This document shows, piece after piece, positions 1 to 13,429 of a DNA stretch of 64,000 nucleotides. The number at the start of each line of letters is the position of its first letter. Position 1 is the stretch's first letter. Both the position numbers and the translations under genes were made by a program. This DNA comes from Acanthochlamys bracteata (taxonomy: Eukaryota; Streptophyta; Magnoliopsida; Pandanales; Velloziaceae), in NCBI GenBank assembly GCA_019914995.1, contig CM034129.1, positions 7,019,725-7,083,724 of the forward strand, in the 5' to 3' direction. The notes beneath the pieces are model-generated. The model saw nothing but the letters and a program-made list of their open reading frames with translations, ran no database searches and was not told where the DNA came from.

Positions 1-2700
1 TAGTTTATGTGTATGACAACACGCAACTTTACACAGTTTGATGATAGTTTCAACTAAGATTCTGGAACTTGATACCTCTCTTGACTGTGATTAATGAAAT
101 TCGCCACCAATTCTTAATCAACTAATCAATGGCGTGGTCAAGAAGTCTTACGAGTGTGATGGGCATCACCACCTTGATAATTACAAGATTTTGGATTTCG
201 TTACTATCTATCATCAACAAAAGAAAACATAAAAAAACAAAACCCAGCGAGATTATTTATCTGTTGAACAATTTAGTAAACAATACGATTATATGAATCC
301 TACTCAATCCGATCAAAACAAATATGAACCTATCAAAACCGACACGAAGGGTCCTGTAGGATCCAATTTTTCAATGCCTGAATGACTCAATCCACTTCCA
401 ATATAGATTACTTTGATTATATAAAATACTAAATATGACAAAGCTCATTACATAATATTAATAAAAGATTTGTCAAAGGAATCGGTTCAACCTTGGACAT
501 GAGTAGACCTAAACAACATATTGTGGGTTGGGTTAACTTGGGTCTATATTTTAAACATCTGATTGCTCAGATCGAATTTGCGTCGGAGTAGGACCTCAAA
601 GACCTAGTCCATGAACACTTATGTATGGGCACGTTTGTGGTTGCTGATAAAATACTACTTACAAAATTAAAAGATGTTTTGAGATTCAGAGAAGAAAGTT
701 ATCATTTTCTTAATTTTATAATAATTTTCTAAAGTATGATTTACATTTAGCTTGGTTGTTCATCCCCTCCCATGATTAGTTCTTTTTTTTCAATCCTTCA
801 GCAATTTGTTTCTTTATTCACCTATGCTTTACAAAAATAAAATAAAATAAATTAATTCATATCATGAATAGAATTTTAATAAAAATCTAATATTTACTAT
901 AACTATGAGATATAATAAATATGTATCATTACACATCATCAGTCATATTGTCATTAACTTTTTCATAAAATTGCATTGCATTCACATTGTCTATAAAACA
1001 AATAAAAAGGAAAAGAACATAGCAGGTATGAAAATCAGAGCTCACAACCTCTTTGAAAGAATGAAAAATTGCAGCAAATTTATATGATGATCTCTTATAG
1101 GAAGTTGCATACATCAAATTTAGTGTACATTGTATGTATTATTGAAGATATCCCTTGTTGAAATAATGTACAAATTAATCTTGCTATGACTATTTTGCTT
1201 GTATGTGTATTTTTGAACATGTTATATGTTGGAATCTTTCCATTAGAATTTTGAGATTAAGATGTTCGCAAGTTTGAGCCCCATTTCAATTGAAAAGAAC
1301 AACTTTTCTATTCAAAACAGACGATGTTGCTATGCCAGTATGCATATCAATTAACGATAGCAGGTTACTTCTTGGTGGGTGTCTACCCGTGCTGCTCTCG
1401 TCATCAGTGGATGGCCGCGGAATGACTTCAAAATAATAACCCGAATTTGTTTTCCAAATATAGATCGTCAAAAGAATTCGATATTGAAAACTTCTAAACA
1501 ACTTGCCATATATAACGGTTTTGAGGAAATTGAGTTACGTATGTATGTTGGATCTTGATCCATGGGCATGAGAAATTATAATCTTCATACTAAACACTCC
1601 AACGACTCATATTACAATAATGGCCCCAATGATAATGAGATTATGAGTACTGTTTGTATATTCTTCCTATTTTACTTTGTCGATCAAATGCTATATTGCA
1701 AAGGTCTGTATCCAACCAATCTAACCCCTTTCTGAATAATTGGAGGATTTCTTTTTAATAAGTCAATTCATTATTGATATATACATTTTTTTTGGTCTCT
1801 TTGAAAAGGTAGATAAATTAAACTAGCCATATTAAGTACTAAAAGTATTGACAAATTTGAGTATTATGCTTCATAGAAGTGTGGTGTAACGTATTGATTG
1901 GTTGCTTGTCACATTCATTTATGTCGATATTTCTAATTTTCCACTTTCATGAATTAAAACTTTTGACGAACAAGTGTTTGAGATCTTGATCAATTCTCTA
2001 TACTCAAGGGCAACCTAAATTATAATACAACAAATTAAATCAAGCATATTTGGTGCCTAACATTTATTATCACTAAGTTGTCAATTTCACCATCATCTAT
2101 ACATCAAACTTTAAACTTTTTTCTTTCGGCAAATGAAAGCAAAAGTTGATCTCTCACTTTCTTGTAGTTGATTAGGGCTTGTTAGACATGGATTCTTTAA
2201 GATACCTGAACAATTGTTCTATTTCTACCTATCATTCTATCTTGAACGATTGCCGGATCGAGCAAAGGATAGAATACAAGTTAGCTCGCATACCTCATCA
2301 TACAAAAGGAAAGATCTAAACTCGTCGTTGATTGTGCTGATGATAATAATATAAAAGAGCACACCATGTATATATACTAATTATATTCCCCTTTTTGAAA
2401 AGAACTTCTGGTAGATGCATCATCACTACATGATCTCAATGTGATAATTAGTCATGTGGATACCAACTAATAATACACAAATTAATTAAAATGAACTGCT
2501 AGTTCAAAATTATTAGTTGCAGGTTAGCAAGCTAGTTAGGTGGATGGATCTCTCTCGCACTATATATTAGAAAAGGAGTTGTTTGTGAACTACAAGTTAC
2601 TTGTATGAGATGATAGTTACATGATTTGGAAAAAAATCTTAACAAATCTGGTTATGTTTTCCTTTTTGTTAAAACTATATATAGGGGATGTAAGCACATT
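1..2700. other. Intergenic, no gene recognised
   Basis: AT-rich sequence with only short open frames (60-71 codons) and no protein motif I recognise on either strand. Stretches around 300-640 have the look of old repeat sequence, but no terminal repeats or target duplications could be paired. Treated as intergenic. Confidence 0.6.
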
Positions 2701-2714
2701 CCACTCTATAGACA

Positions 2715-3620
2715 CATATTTTACTGTAGACACATGCCTGTGTTTGAACGGCCCAGATCGCATCACAGTCTGCTATCGATCAATCAAGTTTAACACGTGC
2801 TCTCCTCTCCTCCTACTTTTCTCTTCTTCTCACTTCATCTCTCGAGAACTTCTCCTTCCTTTGCCGAGCAGGATCGCTGTTCATCACCGCTACAAAATAT
2901 TTCTTCCTCCAAACTCTCGCCACTCTTGTAATTATTTAGGTAGAGACGAGCTCGCACCTTCGTTGATCACGAGCGCAGGTAAGACATAGGGCTTCGTCGT
3001 CGGCCACGATAGCTGAAATTTGACGACAGTAAAGATATATTCTCTCCTTCTCCCTCTATTGTGAATCTTCTTCTCAATTTCACCCTTGCCTATAATTTGA
3101 CCTTGCATATATTTCAATTTATCACAGCTATCTTCAACGCAGCGGTCTGCTCTACTTCTATTATATTTTTTGTTGGTATTTTGTGTGTTATTATTAGAAA
3201 TAGATTTGATTATGTTAGTGTTTGATTCGTTAGCTATTTTGTTTTTTTTTTTTTCTTTGAATCAGTTTTTTTAATAAAAAATTTGGTTCAGGATTTGCTT
3301 GATCAACTAATTTGTTGATTACAGATAGAATTGGAAAATTGAAAAACGAAGACGGCAAAAGAAGGGAAGGTGATGAATCGGGCTGATGCTTACCGAAAGG
3401 AGCTTCAAAAGAGTGAACTCAAGCAAGCAAGATTCAAGTTGATTTGGTTGATTTCTTATCTGCTGTAGCTAATAATACTGGTGCATATCGTATCCTACAG
3501 GATGACTTTTGAATCAGATTGTACTGGCTTTTTTATGTATATGCCTTTACATTATGTTGGATAAAAAAGATTGTCGATATTTAGGAATGTAAGGTTGTAG
3601 GAAGGTGAAAGTTGTGATGG
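2715..3620 (+). pseudogene. WBP11-like gene start, copy 1 (promoter, leader, broken exon 1)
   Basis: This is one of two inverted copies of a gene start. The frame containing ATG at 3373 reads MNRADAYRKELQKSELKQ, which matches the conserved N-terminus of plant WBP11 (WW-domain-binding protein 11, a nuclear pre-mRNA splicing factor; family start is [20 protein letters not shown]-like). Upstream codons still give a GKV tract, but the expected first ATG is gone: a stop followed by KTKTAKEGKV. The exon-end donor reads GCAAGA where copy 2 has GTAAGA. No later exons (the lysine-rich NKKERKK part) follow. The pyrimidine-rich leader (about 2800-2920) and a possible leader intron ending near 3325 are shared with copy 2. 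Family assignment rests on about 25 residues seen in both copies; the non-functional call follows from the missing remainder of the gene. Confidence 0.5.
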
Positions 3621-4649
3621 GGCTACTTTGTAATGAGATTGAACTCTATTGTGCTCTCTTTTGGCAATAATGGAGCTACATGTATTTATTTGTCAATTGC
3701 TCGCATGGGTTCAAAAATTTTGACCTTGATTGTAGTAAGTGTAAAGCACTTTTATGAATTATTGTTAAGTGCTGCAGAGCAGCTAGAGGTAGTTTGCAAC
3801 TTCTTTGGTAGTTGCTGGTTGTGCTCATTTTGTATGAGTTTGTGTATAAAGTAATCTTGTTCTAGTAGAAGTTGTCTGAATAAACAATGATTGCTATAAG
3901 TTGATTTCAACTATACTATCTATATGTACAGTTGAATATACTTTATTCATCCTTCTGGTTTGTTTTTGGAAACTGTTTAAAAACTATGCAGTTTTAATTT
4001 TTAGTTTCTAACTTCAAATTAGTGGAGCTGCTGAACATTCTTTTTGAGTTCTTTTTGAAGAATAACAGAGCTGCAAGATATTTCATACAACAGAAAAAGA
4101 GAGCTTGTGCTGATCGGATGTTCAATAATTTCTTCTCAAATAATGAGGCCAGAGCACATTTCCAACTTAAATTAGAAAACCATCTTTCAACAGTTTATCT
4201 ATAACATTATATACAACAACACTAATTCTTTTATGCAACTCTTATAGGACAAAAAACATCCTACATTATGACCTCATTCCTCTTCAAATATAAGCACCAA
4301 AACAAAATGAAGAATAGGAACAAAGTTACAACAAAAATCATGAAGATTCAGTCACCATCCCTCTACAACTCACGAAGCAGCTGATATTTTGCAGTACTAT
4401 AATTGATACTCTCTTGGTCTGTTGGCTGGGTACTTCAGAACAATCAAGATTAGAGAAAGTGTCTTTGCTCTAACTACTTCCAAGTTTGGTTTAGGATGAC
4501 TGTCGTCATATTAGTCGACTCCAAATGATTCCGTAGCAGAGTTCAGGCTAGGCTAGTCTCTTAAACAATAGATGATGCTCCTTATAGCAATTAGGACACT
4601 AGCAACACTGCAGCAAATCAATGCACAATTTATTAATGCAAATGATGTT
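3621..4649. other. Spacer between the inverted WBP11-like copies
   Basis: About 1 kb of AT-rich DNA between the two inverted gene-start copies. Some similarity between the arms may continue into it (for example 3580-3620 against 4680-4740), so the edges of the inverted repeat are approximate. No coding signal was recognised. Confidence 0.45.
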
Positions 4650-5745
4650 AGAGAAACATTAAATAGGAGTATGTGCTTACTTCAAGGTATAAGCACCAAC
4701 TCCACAATCCTTACATCCTAAGTACCCATAGCCTTTTTTTTCACAATATACCATAAAGGCATATGCACAAAAAGCTAGTATAATTTGATTCAAAAACCAT
4801 CCTGTAGGATATGATATGCACCACACTACTTTACTAGCTACCCACAGATAAGAAATCTATATAATGGTTATTTTGCGATCAATATATACCTCTAAATTTA
4901 GAAACAATGATGACATAAAATAAGGAATAAATTCTTCTTCAAAAAACAAAAACAATAGAAATTGAATCTTACTTGCTTAAGTTCACTCTTCCAAAGCCTC
5001 TTCCAGTAAGCATTAGTGGGATTCATCACCTTCCCTCCTTTTGTTAGCATAACTTTTCTATTTTTCAATCTTATTTGTAATCAATCGAATAAATTGATCG
5101 AGCAAATTCTGAACCAAACTAAAAATAAAAAAAATGGAAGGAGAGAACGAAATAGCAAACGAAATCGAACACTAACATAATGTAATCTAATTTTAATAAT
5201 AACATACAAAATATCAAAAAAAAAAGAAGAAGCAGAGCATATCTCTATCGTGACTTACCATATCGCTGGGTTGAAATTGAAGGATGTGTGCGGTGAAATT
5301 GCAAGGCAAGGATGAAATTCGATGAACCGCGATATCAATTCGACATTTAAGGGTGAAATTCATGAGAAAAGCAGTAACATAGGAGGGAGAAGAATAGAAT
5401 TCCTTCTTTTTGTCGTCAAATAGCGGCGATCGTGGCTAACTGCGAAGCCTTAAGTGTTGCTTTATGCACACGCGAGATCGATGGGAACGCGAGCTCATTT
5501 TTTTCGAAGAGATGACAAGAGTGGCGAAAGTTTGGAGGAGGAAACATTTTGCCGCTGTGATGAACAGCGATCCCACTTGGCAGTGGAAGGAGAAGTTCGA
5601 GAGAGATGAAGAGAGGAAGAAAAGAAAAAAGAAGAGAAGAGAGAATTCGTAAAGGAGAGCACCTTTTTAAAAATTGATTGATTGATCAGCAGACTATGAT
5701 GCGATTTGCGTCGTTCAAACACGGACATGTTCCTACTGCTCGTAT
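4650..5745 (-). pseudogene. WBP11-like gene start, copy 2 (inverted)
   Basis: Read on the minus strand, an ATG at 5050 opens a 26-codon exon (5050 down to 4973) reading [20 protein letters not shown] and then KSELKQ, followed directly by a donor GTAAGA. This matches the N-terminus of plant WBP11 splicing factors ([21 protein letters not shown]-like). Upstream at higher coordinates (about 5500-5745) lies a CT-rich leader and promoter-like stretch that aligns with copy 1 at 2725-2920. Downstream, intron-like sequence also aligns with copy 1, but here it holds roughly 130 extra bases near 4830-4960. No later exons were found, so this is a truncated gene start. It could still be transcribed from its own promoter remnant. 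The annotation as WBP11 is by recognition of a short motif, not by alignment. Confidence 0.5.
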
Positions 5746-8700
5746 ATATATTATTTTTCTTAAAAAAACAAAAAAGAGAACAATCCTTGATGCTTACTAC
5801 ACCATAAAAATTAAAAATATAAAAGCATAATGGATTTTGCTAGCCATGCTCCCACCTTCATGTTGGTCAGAAATCTAAATAACTGACCAGCTAACCTGAA
5901 TGAATCCAATTTTCATATATATAATCACAAATATTCTACTTCATGTTTTCCTTGTTATTGTGTGTATTCTTTCCTCTTTAAATAGAAGTAAAATGATCTA
6001 CGGTTAAGTCGGTAAAGTTTGAGATGTTTGAAAGTGTTTAAAATAATTTTTTTTCCTAAAACAGAGCTTTTGAGAATTAAAACTTTTAAATTTTGGTTAA
6101 AAAAAAAAGTGCTTATGAGAAAAAGTGTTTGGGAGTACTTATTGGTTAAGGTAAATTTCAATTAAAAGAATTGTATAAATAACCTTTTAATGTATAATTG
6201 ATTGATCTATGTTTGATTATGAACCTATTATTTATATAATAGTTATTTTTTAATAAATGATTTAATCAATACATTGACTTTTATCTATATCTTTGATAAA
6301 GTAAATACTTAAATTAATCTGAATACTTGCTCAAAATAATTTTTTTTTAATAGAGCTTTTTTACTATAATAGATTTATCTAAGAAATAATTTCTACAATA
6401 TTTTTAATAATAATTCATATTAACCAAAACTTTTATATTTGAATATTTTTTCTCATTAAATATTTAAAAAGATTGATAAATAACTATATAAATAATGTTT
6501 TTATAAAAATAGTTAATATTTGTAACTCATAATTTATGAATACAATCGCTGTGGATATGAATACTACAACAGTATACATTAGTTAAAAATAATCACAAAT
6601 GGGACATTTTCATAACAATATTATTGTGACCTAAATACCAGTTTATAACTAAGTGTGTCGGCGAATCATTCGCGTACCCGACGCTTGTGTCGTTGATGAA
6701 ATAGAACATTCATGTTATGCTATGACGATACATCATTGTAAATGCCTTGTTTTGTGATAAAATTATGAGTCGTTCTTGTAACAACCTCAAATGACCTACG
6801 AGCCAAAATTGAACCCAAAAAGATCAATAAGAGATCAGGTAACAAATATAGAACAAAAAGAGGAGAAAGAATGAAAATTTGGGTTTTGTAGCCGGCATCA
6901 CTCACTGCAAATTTAGCTTTGCTTTTCTATTTATTTTTATTTATGTTTTTTAATTAAATTTTTTGAATATTATATTAAATTGTTAGCTATTTAAAAAATA
7001 AAAAAATTTACGTTATACAATTTTATAATTGATTATTTCTATTATTTTATAAAAAAATATTATTTATTTAAATTTTTTTTTTAGAAGTACTTTCAGAAGT
7101 CACCTTCATCCCAATACCAATGAGCAGAAAAAGAACAACATGTCTCTAATTTTATCTTTTTCTTAACTTTGGCTTCCTCCCTAAAACAGAACTCTTTTCC
7201 TTCTGTCCCTCTCTGGCTAAGCATTCATTTTGCTATTTTATAACTTCATTATTGAGCTTATTGCACAAGTCCCACACAGAAATTTATCCATTTTGTACTT
7301 GTCAGCTAGAAACCTTGATTAATTAAAGTACTAAGTTAGTTTATAATAGACAAACGTGATGAAAAGGCTTACGATTTGAATCACAAAGAAGCATCTTCTA
7401 ACTAAAATCAGCTTCGAAAAATTTGAAAAATAAATTTATTTGTCAATTTAATAATTTATAACTACAAACTTCGTCAAATTGTCAATTTAAAAATCAATTC
7501 TTGTAATATTCGTTAACTTACACTAATAATTAGAGCAGCAAGCATTGAAGAACCAGTGGGTGCAATGTTTAATCGGTCAAAAGATAACCAAAATGTGAAT
7601 ACTAGTTGCATCACGAGCCATCAAACTAATCAACTCCATAAGACGATTACACAATGAGACTGAAACAGTAAAACATATCTATATATAAAAGTGCCACTAT
7701 ATAAATAAAATATATTACTCAGTGAGACACTGCATAAAGAATTCTTCTCTATTACTTCTTACACGCTGGGCAAATCCCAATCATCTCTAAATTATTGAAC
7801 AATTATCATGTAACATATAACCATAAAGACGACCACATAAATCTCAATTGCAAGCGTCGTAATCAGAATCTCAAGGTACCTGAATGACAAACAAATAAAG
7901 TGTGGTAAGGGCATAGCCACCTGGTACTTCTTGTTCTTATGTTCCCTAATGCCTACTTTCTGCTTTCAAGAGATCACCACGTGCACCTGTGCAATAGACT
8001 TCCTTACCACTTGCTTTCAATCCAAATAGATGAACAACAAATTAATCGACAGCTCTCTTCAAATAAATGTACTTGAACATTGAATCAGATTTTTAAAACA
8101 TTCGCTTGAAACTAGATGCTTATTTCAATCGCTATCTCAAACACAATCCACTTACATGCTAAACTGATATTTATTCTACGCATGGTTGTTACATTTCCGA
8201 TTTAAATCTTAAAATCTTACAATTCTACATCAACAAAATGATCCTACTTGATACAAGATCCCAATCTTACTTGCAATGTAAGATCCCCAACAAAATATAT
8301 TAAATAATCGCAATGTTTGAAGAACCACATACATCTTGGAGAGAAGCCAACTCAAACTTGTGATACTTGAGCAGGTTCCACAGATTATACTTTATTTTTA
8401 TGCTGGAGCTCGTGAACCTTGCAGCCATTTCAAACAACACAAACCAATCTCAAATCTTCGAATCAAAGAACTAAAAACAAAAAGGAAAATCGGAGAATAT
8501 TTCTCGTAGGACATGGTCATTCCGATGAATTCCATAAGACAACCACCTAGTGAGACTCAAACCGTACAAGAATTGAATACATAAAATGTAAATCACTACG
8601 AGGAATTTCATCGAACATTTAATATGCAACATTTCTTACATACTACATGAATCCATTTTTCATTCTGTTCAATTATAAACCACATCGACCGAAAGGTCCA

Positions 8701-8957
8701 ATTCCTCAACATTTCTCACATACTAGAATTAGAAAACTTTTCCATAAATGGAAATCCCAAGAAAAACCACTTTACCAACAACAAGAACAACAACAGATCT
8801 CTAATACCCGATTCAGTTATCAATAATAATAACAACAAGAACAACATTTATCGTAAGAAAACGAGAAGAAGAATCTAAAGAGAGCTAAGAGAACGGAGTA
8901 AAATAAAAAAAAGCGCGTGTTTTCGTGAGAAGATCAAACGCTGTGGGGGAGAACAAA
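5746..8957. other. Intergenic, AT-rich, old repeat relics
   Basis: No gene is recognised. The region contains AT-rich MITE-like relics (around 6010-6150 and 6950-7110). On the minus strand, a 42-codon frame starts at about 8437 and a hydrophobic frame lies near 7790-7880; neither matches a family I know. The DNA up to 8957 was contiguous with 12178 onward before the solo LTR inserted. Confidence 0.5.
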
Positions 8958-11900
8958 TGTCACGACCCGTTCTGGGAATAGACCAAACCAAACTCAAGTG
9001 GAACCACAGCTCGGCCTAGCTCAGTAAGCCTAATACAAAATCGACTCAAAACAGCACAATCCAAAAATTTTACAAAAATTTCGATAGAACCTCCCTTGAA
9101 AATTCAAGAAGAAAACTTAACAATTAAATCACAACAATAATACCACAAATTCATATCAACAATACTAAGAAATAAAGACACACGAAAGACTTAATGACTT
9201 ATACAACCGTTACTTGCGGTAATACATCTCAACAAAAGAAGAAAACAAATAAATCAATAATCGGTGTCATGCCGATAATTTACAAACAATAATAAAAATA
9301 GTACATTCTCTCGAGTGTTACAGAGCCAATTAAATAATAAATAAGAACGCATAAACATACCATCATTATATCTTTCCGATCCACGATAAGGTCCACTCAC
9401 TTGAACTCAGCTCTGCAATAACTAGGATAGGCTAAAGAAAAAAAAAGCTGAGTCCAGTTTCATTGAGGTAATAAATTAGGGATGCACCATTTAAGCTTCT
9501 AATGCATTACCCTATCATTATTTTATATATCTTTATATGAAGTAAATGCAACGATAGATCAGATCATACCTTATCTACTCTTAGGCCATCCCATACCAGA
9601 CAAGTTCTAATAAGGACAGATACGAAAATCATAACATTCAACACAAACCCTTTCTCATAGCGAATAATTATATTATAGGGGTTCTCAATTCTTGCATTTC
9701 ATATTCATACACTCATAATAAATATACAAAGCACACATTCTGATGTTATCTACATGTATGCATATGTTTATCAATACGAATGATATACCTATAGCTCATC
9801 CACTAGAACATACTAAATGTAATGTGCATCATGCAGCAAGGAGTTAAAATCATATAATCAAGTGATAGAGCAGGGGCATGTCTCCAACTCAAATTATACT
9901 GTTATCAATATACACACATGCACGCGAGTGAGAGAATAAGCTATATACATTGTATGCCTCAATTGAAGCCTCATGCATTTGCCTTTACTTATCTCGTGTA
10001 GTAAGTTATCCAAAAATAGGCATACATAATTACATGCGATATATATCAAACATATCTATATTATTAATACGTATAGATATGCATGCATAAGTATCTATAT
10101 ATATGATATATCATTATCTACATATGTCATCGTGCGTGCACATGTATCTATCTACATGACGTGACATTGATTAGAGAATCAGAATAATAATCATAAAATA
10201 AAGATCGAGACCTAATCTTCAGCTCAACCTACTAACTATGCTACTCCTACCTCGGCGAGGTACAACCATCCCAAATGATCGGACCGGATGGGCCGTGGTA
10301 TCGCTCCCACGCGCATGGGCCTAACAAGGTCAATCAAGGTCAAGCCTATACCGGCACTAATCATAGGTTATATGCTTATGCATGTACAACATGATCAACC
10401 AGGCTTAAAAGCCGTTACTGAATTTTCATCACCATCAGGTGTCCATTTACATGTAGGCACACAATGTTACATGCTCTATGCTTGAAATTCATATGCAACA
10501 ATATGTGGAAGTCACTCTCACATATCTAAACTTATCATGCATCATGATTATAATAATTGTCAATGATCGTCGTTCCTTATAGAGTATGTTCCACAAATGA
10601 GTTATGTATCACACACAAAAGTCCAAACAGTATGAATAATAGTTCATGCAATTGGTTTCCAATATATATATTTGCAAGTTTGTCGACTTGAGTATACTAG
10701 ATAGACATGCTAAGTCATTTACTAGTAGCAAACGAATATACTTTGTGTCAAGATTCCTATACATATGTACTACTCATAAGCATGCTAAATGAATTTTAGT
10801 ATTAAACCTTATGAAAGGCACGCATGCTTTTATAACTATCATGATTCTCGTGTCGGAATCCTTTTTAGGCACTCTTCTTATGCGTTATCAATCATGCTAT
10901 TAAGTTTTCTATCATCTAGCCCGTGAACATGTATAAGTAGAATCTGAAATAATATGATAACTTACTTATTTACTAGCATGCATTTACATATGCTTATAAG
11001 TCAAACAAGCATGCACCATACAAGCAAACTATAGCATGAGGAAGTTAATCAAAATGCATAGATATTGGCATGGTATTCCGAAGATTCCAAATCAGATGTT
11101 GCTATGCCGAAATATCTATCAGTGATCTAAGAAAGAAGGTGGCACGGTAACTCTTACATTATGTCCACACAATTCATCTAAATCTTTAAGCTATCACCAA
11201 GCCACACCACTCAACTTTAAGTCAATCGTGTAATCCTAATGCACATAAAGGTACAATTGTTACTCAAATATGCTAAACAAAGTCTAAACTTCACGTTCGC
11301 AATTTAGGACATAACTGATTCAAATAGCCACACAACGCTACTCATCCTACAATGTTATCCATTCAACTATTCATCTGATTTCTAATCATTACACGATTAA
11401 TGCTAATTAACGAGTTCAAAAGTTTACCGATAAAACGAGACGATCGAAGTCCAAACTAATTTCACGTCCTAGCGGTGAAAATTCATCGATTTACGATCCA
11501 ATAATACCTTAGGACAAAATGGGTCAAAACAATAACAAGTTCAGGAGTTCAAATAGGCACAAACAGTATACGGCTTACCTCGGCCGTAGGGCTTGCCGGC
11601 TCGTCGTATTCCGGTGAAAGCTGGGGTTTCGACGAACTCCAACCAAGGGGTTTTCAGGTGGTTAAAAGATGCAGCTACGAAAACTGAGCTCAAAAAGAAA
11701 GACGGTGAAACTCAAATCGAGGACAGGCAGCCGGAATCGATCGATTCTCGGCGGCTCGGCAAAAATCGTGCGTTCTGACGCCAAAATCTAAAATCTCGGC
11801 GAATTGATAGAGGGGAAAGCATCATCAAGGTAAGGAGATGATGAACTATTGCTCGGAATGATCGAAGCGCCGGCGACGAGATTCCGACAAGCTTAGAGTT

Positions 11901-12177
11901 TTGCTACCGAATTTAAATCAGTGGAAGGAATCCTCTGAGCGATAGTGAAGAGGTTGGCGAGGGCAGAGGAGCGCCGGAGAAGGTCTGGAGGCCAAATTCT
12001 TGGCGGCCGGCCGCAAGGGAGAGCCAAATCAAGCACAAGCAAGGAGGGGTTCGGGTGAGCTACCGATGAAGAAGAGAGAAAATTAAAAAGATTAGGAGTA
12101 AGGAGAAAGAAAATACGAGTGCTTGGGCTTTATGCTCTAGTGGGCTTAGGTTAGGATTTATATTGGGTGTTATAACA
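8958..12177 (-). mobile_element. Long solo LTR (3.2 kb), minus orientation
   Basis: On the plus strand the block opens with TGTCACGACCCGTTC and closes with GGGTGTTATAACA. On the minus strand this gives TGTTATAACACCC at the start and GGGTCGTGACA at the end, the usual TG...CA termini with imperfect inverted ends of a Ty3/gypsy-type LTR. No primer-binding site, polypurine tract or gag-pol frame is visible inside, and no second copy flanks it, so a solo LTR left by LTR-LTR recombination is the simplest reading. The minus-strand part near 11550-12170 is GC-richer, as expected for an LTR transcription start and leader. An identical ACAAAT lies at both borders (8953-8958 and 12175-12180) but overlaps the termini, so the target duplication is not cleanly defined. 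The family is not identified. Confidence 0.6.
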
Positions 12178-12679
12178 AATCATCATACAACTTCAAAACT
12201 CCACGATTATAGTTAAAAAAATAGCGAAAACTCCACGATCTAACCAAAGCTGAAACAAATACAAAAAACAGATAAGTTAGAGAAAAAGATGAAAACTAAT
12301 AAACAAATTGAAATCCATTGACTATTAAAGTTGGGTTTATATAAAACGAAGGCTACTTGAACGTGACAACAGCTCCACCACCGATGCCGGTTGAAAGTTT
12401 TCTCCTCCTCTCTCACTCTTAGAATGATCCTCACCGAAATTGGACAAATCAGAAAGCGCTCTGCAGTTGCTGAGCCGTCAGAGTAGCGGATATATTTGAG
12501 TCACGGAGCGGAGGAGCGGCAAATCAAGAGAAAAGGTCATTTACCAAATATAGTGAGCAGTATTGGAGAGTAGGTGAAATTAGCATTTTGGGAAAACAGG
12601 TGTTGTCAAACACTATTTTCACCGTGCAGTGCATTTGTGAATAAAAAGTATCCAAAACGTACAGACAACTAGCCGCTAA
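12178..12679. other. Non-repetitive flank with a leader-like block
   Basis: The stretch 12360-12560 is GC-richer than its surroundings. Read on the minus strand it resembles a plant 5' leader with CT-rich runs and a possible splice donor (GTGAGG near 12433), but no coding exon could be attached to it. It may be the leader of a gene disrupted by the solo LTR at 8958-12177; this is only a suggestion. Confidence 0.25.
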
Positions 12680-12933
12680 CGATGCGTTAGGTGAAACTTA
12701 TTTCTATCTTTTCAAATATTTTTTTAATATTATATTTTAAAATAAATTTTTTATAATATTATATATAATTTATTTAAAATTTTAATAAATATAAAAAGAT
12801 TTACATCATAAAATTTTATTATTACTTATTTTATATTTTTTGAAATAAAAAAATAAAGTTTGTTTTTGAAATATAATAAATTTAGTTTTTATTTCAAAAA
12901 AAAATTGTTTTAAGCACTTCTAAACACTCATCG
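12680..12933. mobile_element. Tourist-like MITE relic
   Basis: A short AT-rich element of about 254 bp. Its ends, CGATGCGTTAGGTG on the left and CACTTCTAAACACTCATCG on the right, are imperfect inverted repeats of each other. The flanking bases TAA and TAG fit a decayed 3-bp TWA duplication. The interior resembles the other AT-rich MITEs in this window (for example 16718-16979 and 30124-30388). Confidence 0.5.
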
Positions 12934-13429
12934 TAGGAAGATTTGAAACTTTTATACTTTAAAAGTAAATGAAGGTGAAACATAATATAAAGACTAGTGA
13001 AAATAAAAGTAAAAATAAAGAGGAAGTTGAGTAAAGAATAATTATTTAATCTTACCTTACTTAGACATATCAATAAATTATTTAGTCTTACCCTACATAT
13101 CAATAAGATTAAAAACTTTAAAACTACTTGGATAGAAAATAAAATGAGTGAGTAAAAACATGAATTTATAATCAAAAACTCAAATGTATTTTTTATTATA
13201 TTAACCTAACTTAATTTAGTATAAAATTTATTAACATAACTTTAAATTAAGGATGGAAAATTTGGACCTGATCTATAAACCCAACCTAACCAAACCCATT
13301 TAAACCGAATACAATTTAATATTACACAGTTTTAGGTACAAAAGATGACCGGATAATTTAAATAGATGTGGGTGATTTTCGGATCAATTATTGATCTAGT
13401 TAATCCGGTATGCGCCGCATCCCTCATAT

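Noticed and set aside
2621-2989. A 122-codon plus-strand frame.
   Set aside because: It overlaps the promoter and leader of WBP11-like copy 1, has no matching frame in the second copy, and shows no domain.
5464-5728. Overlapping open frames on both strands, one rich in K, R and E.
   Set aside because: They fall in the CT/GA-rich leader of the inverted WBP11-like copy; composition alone explains them.
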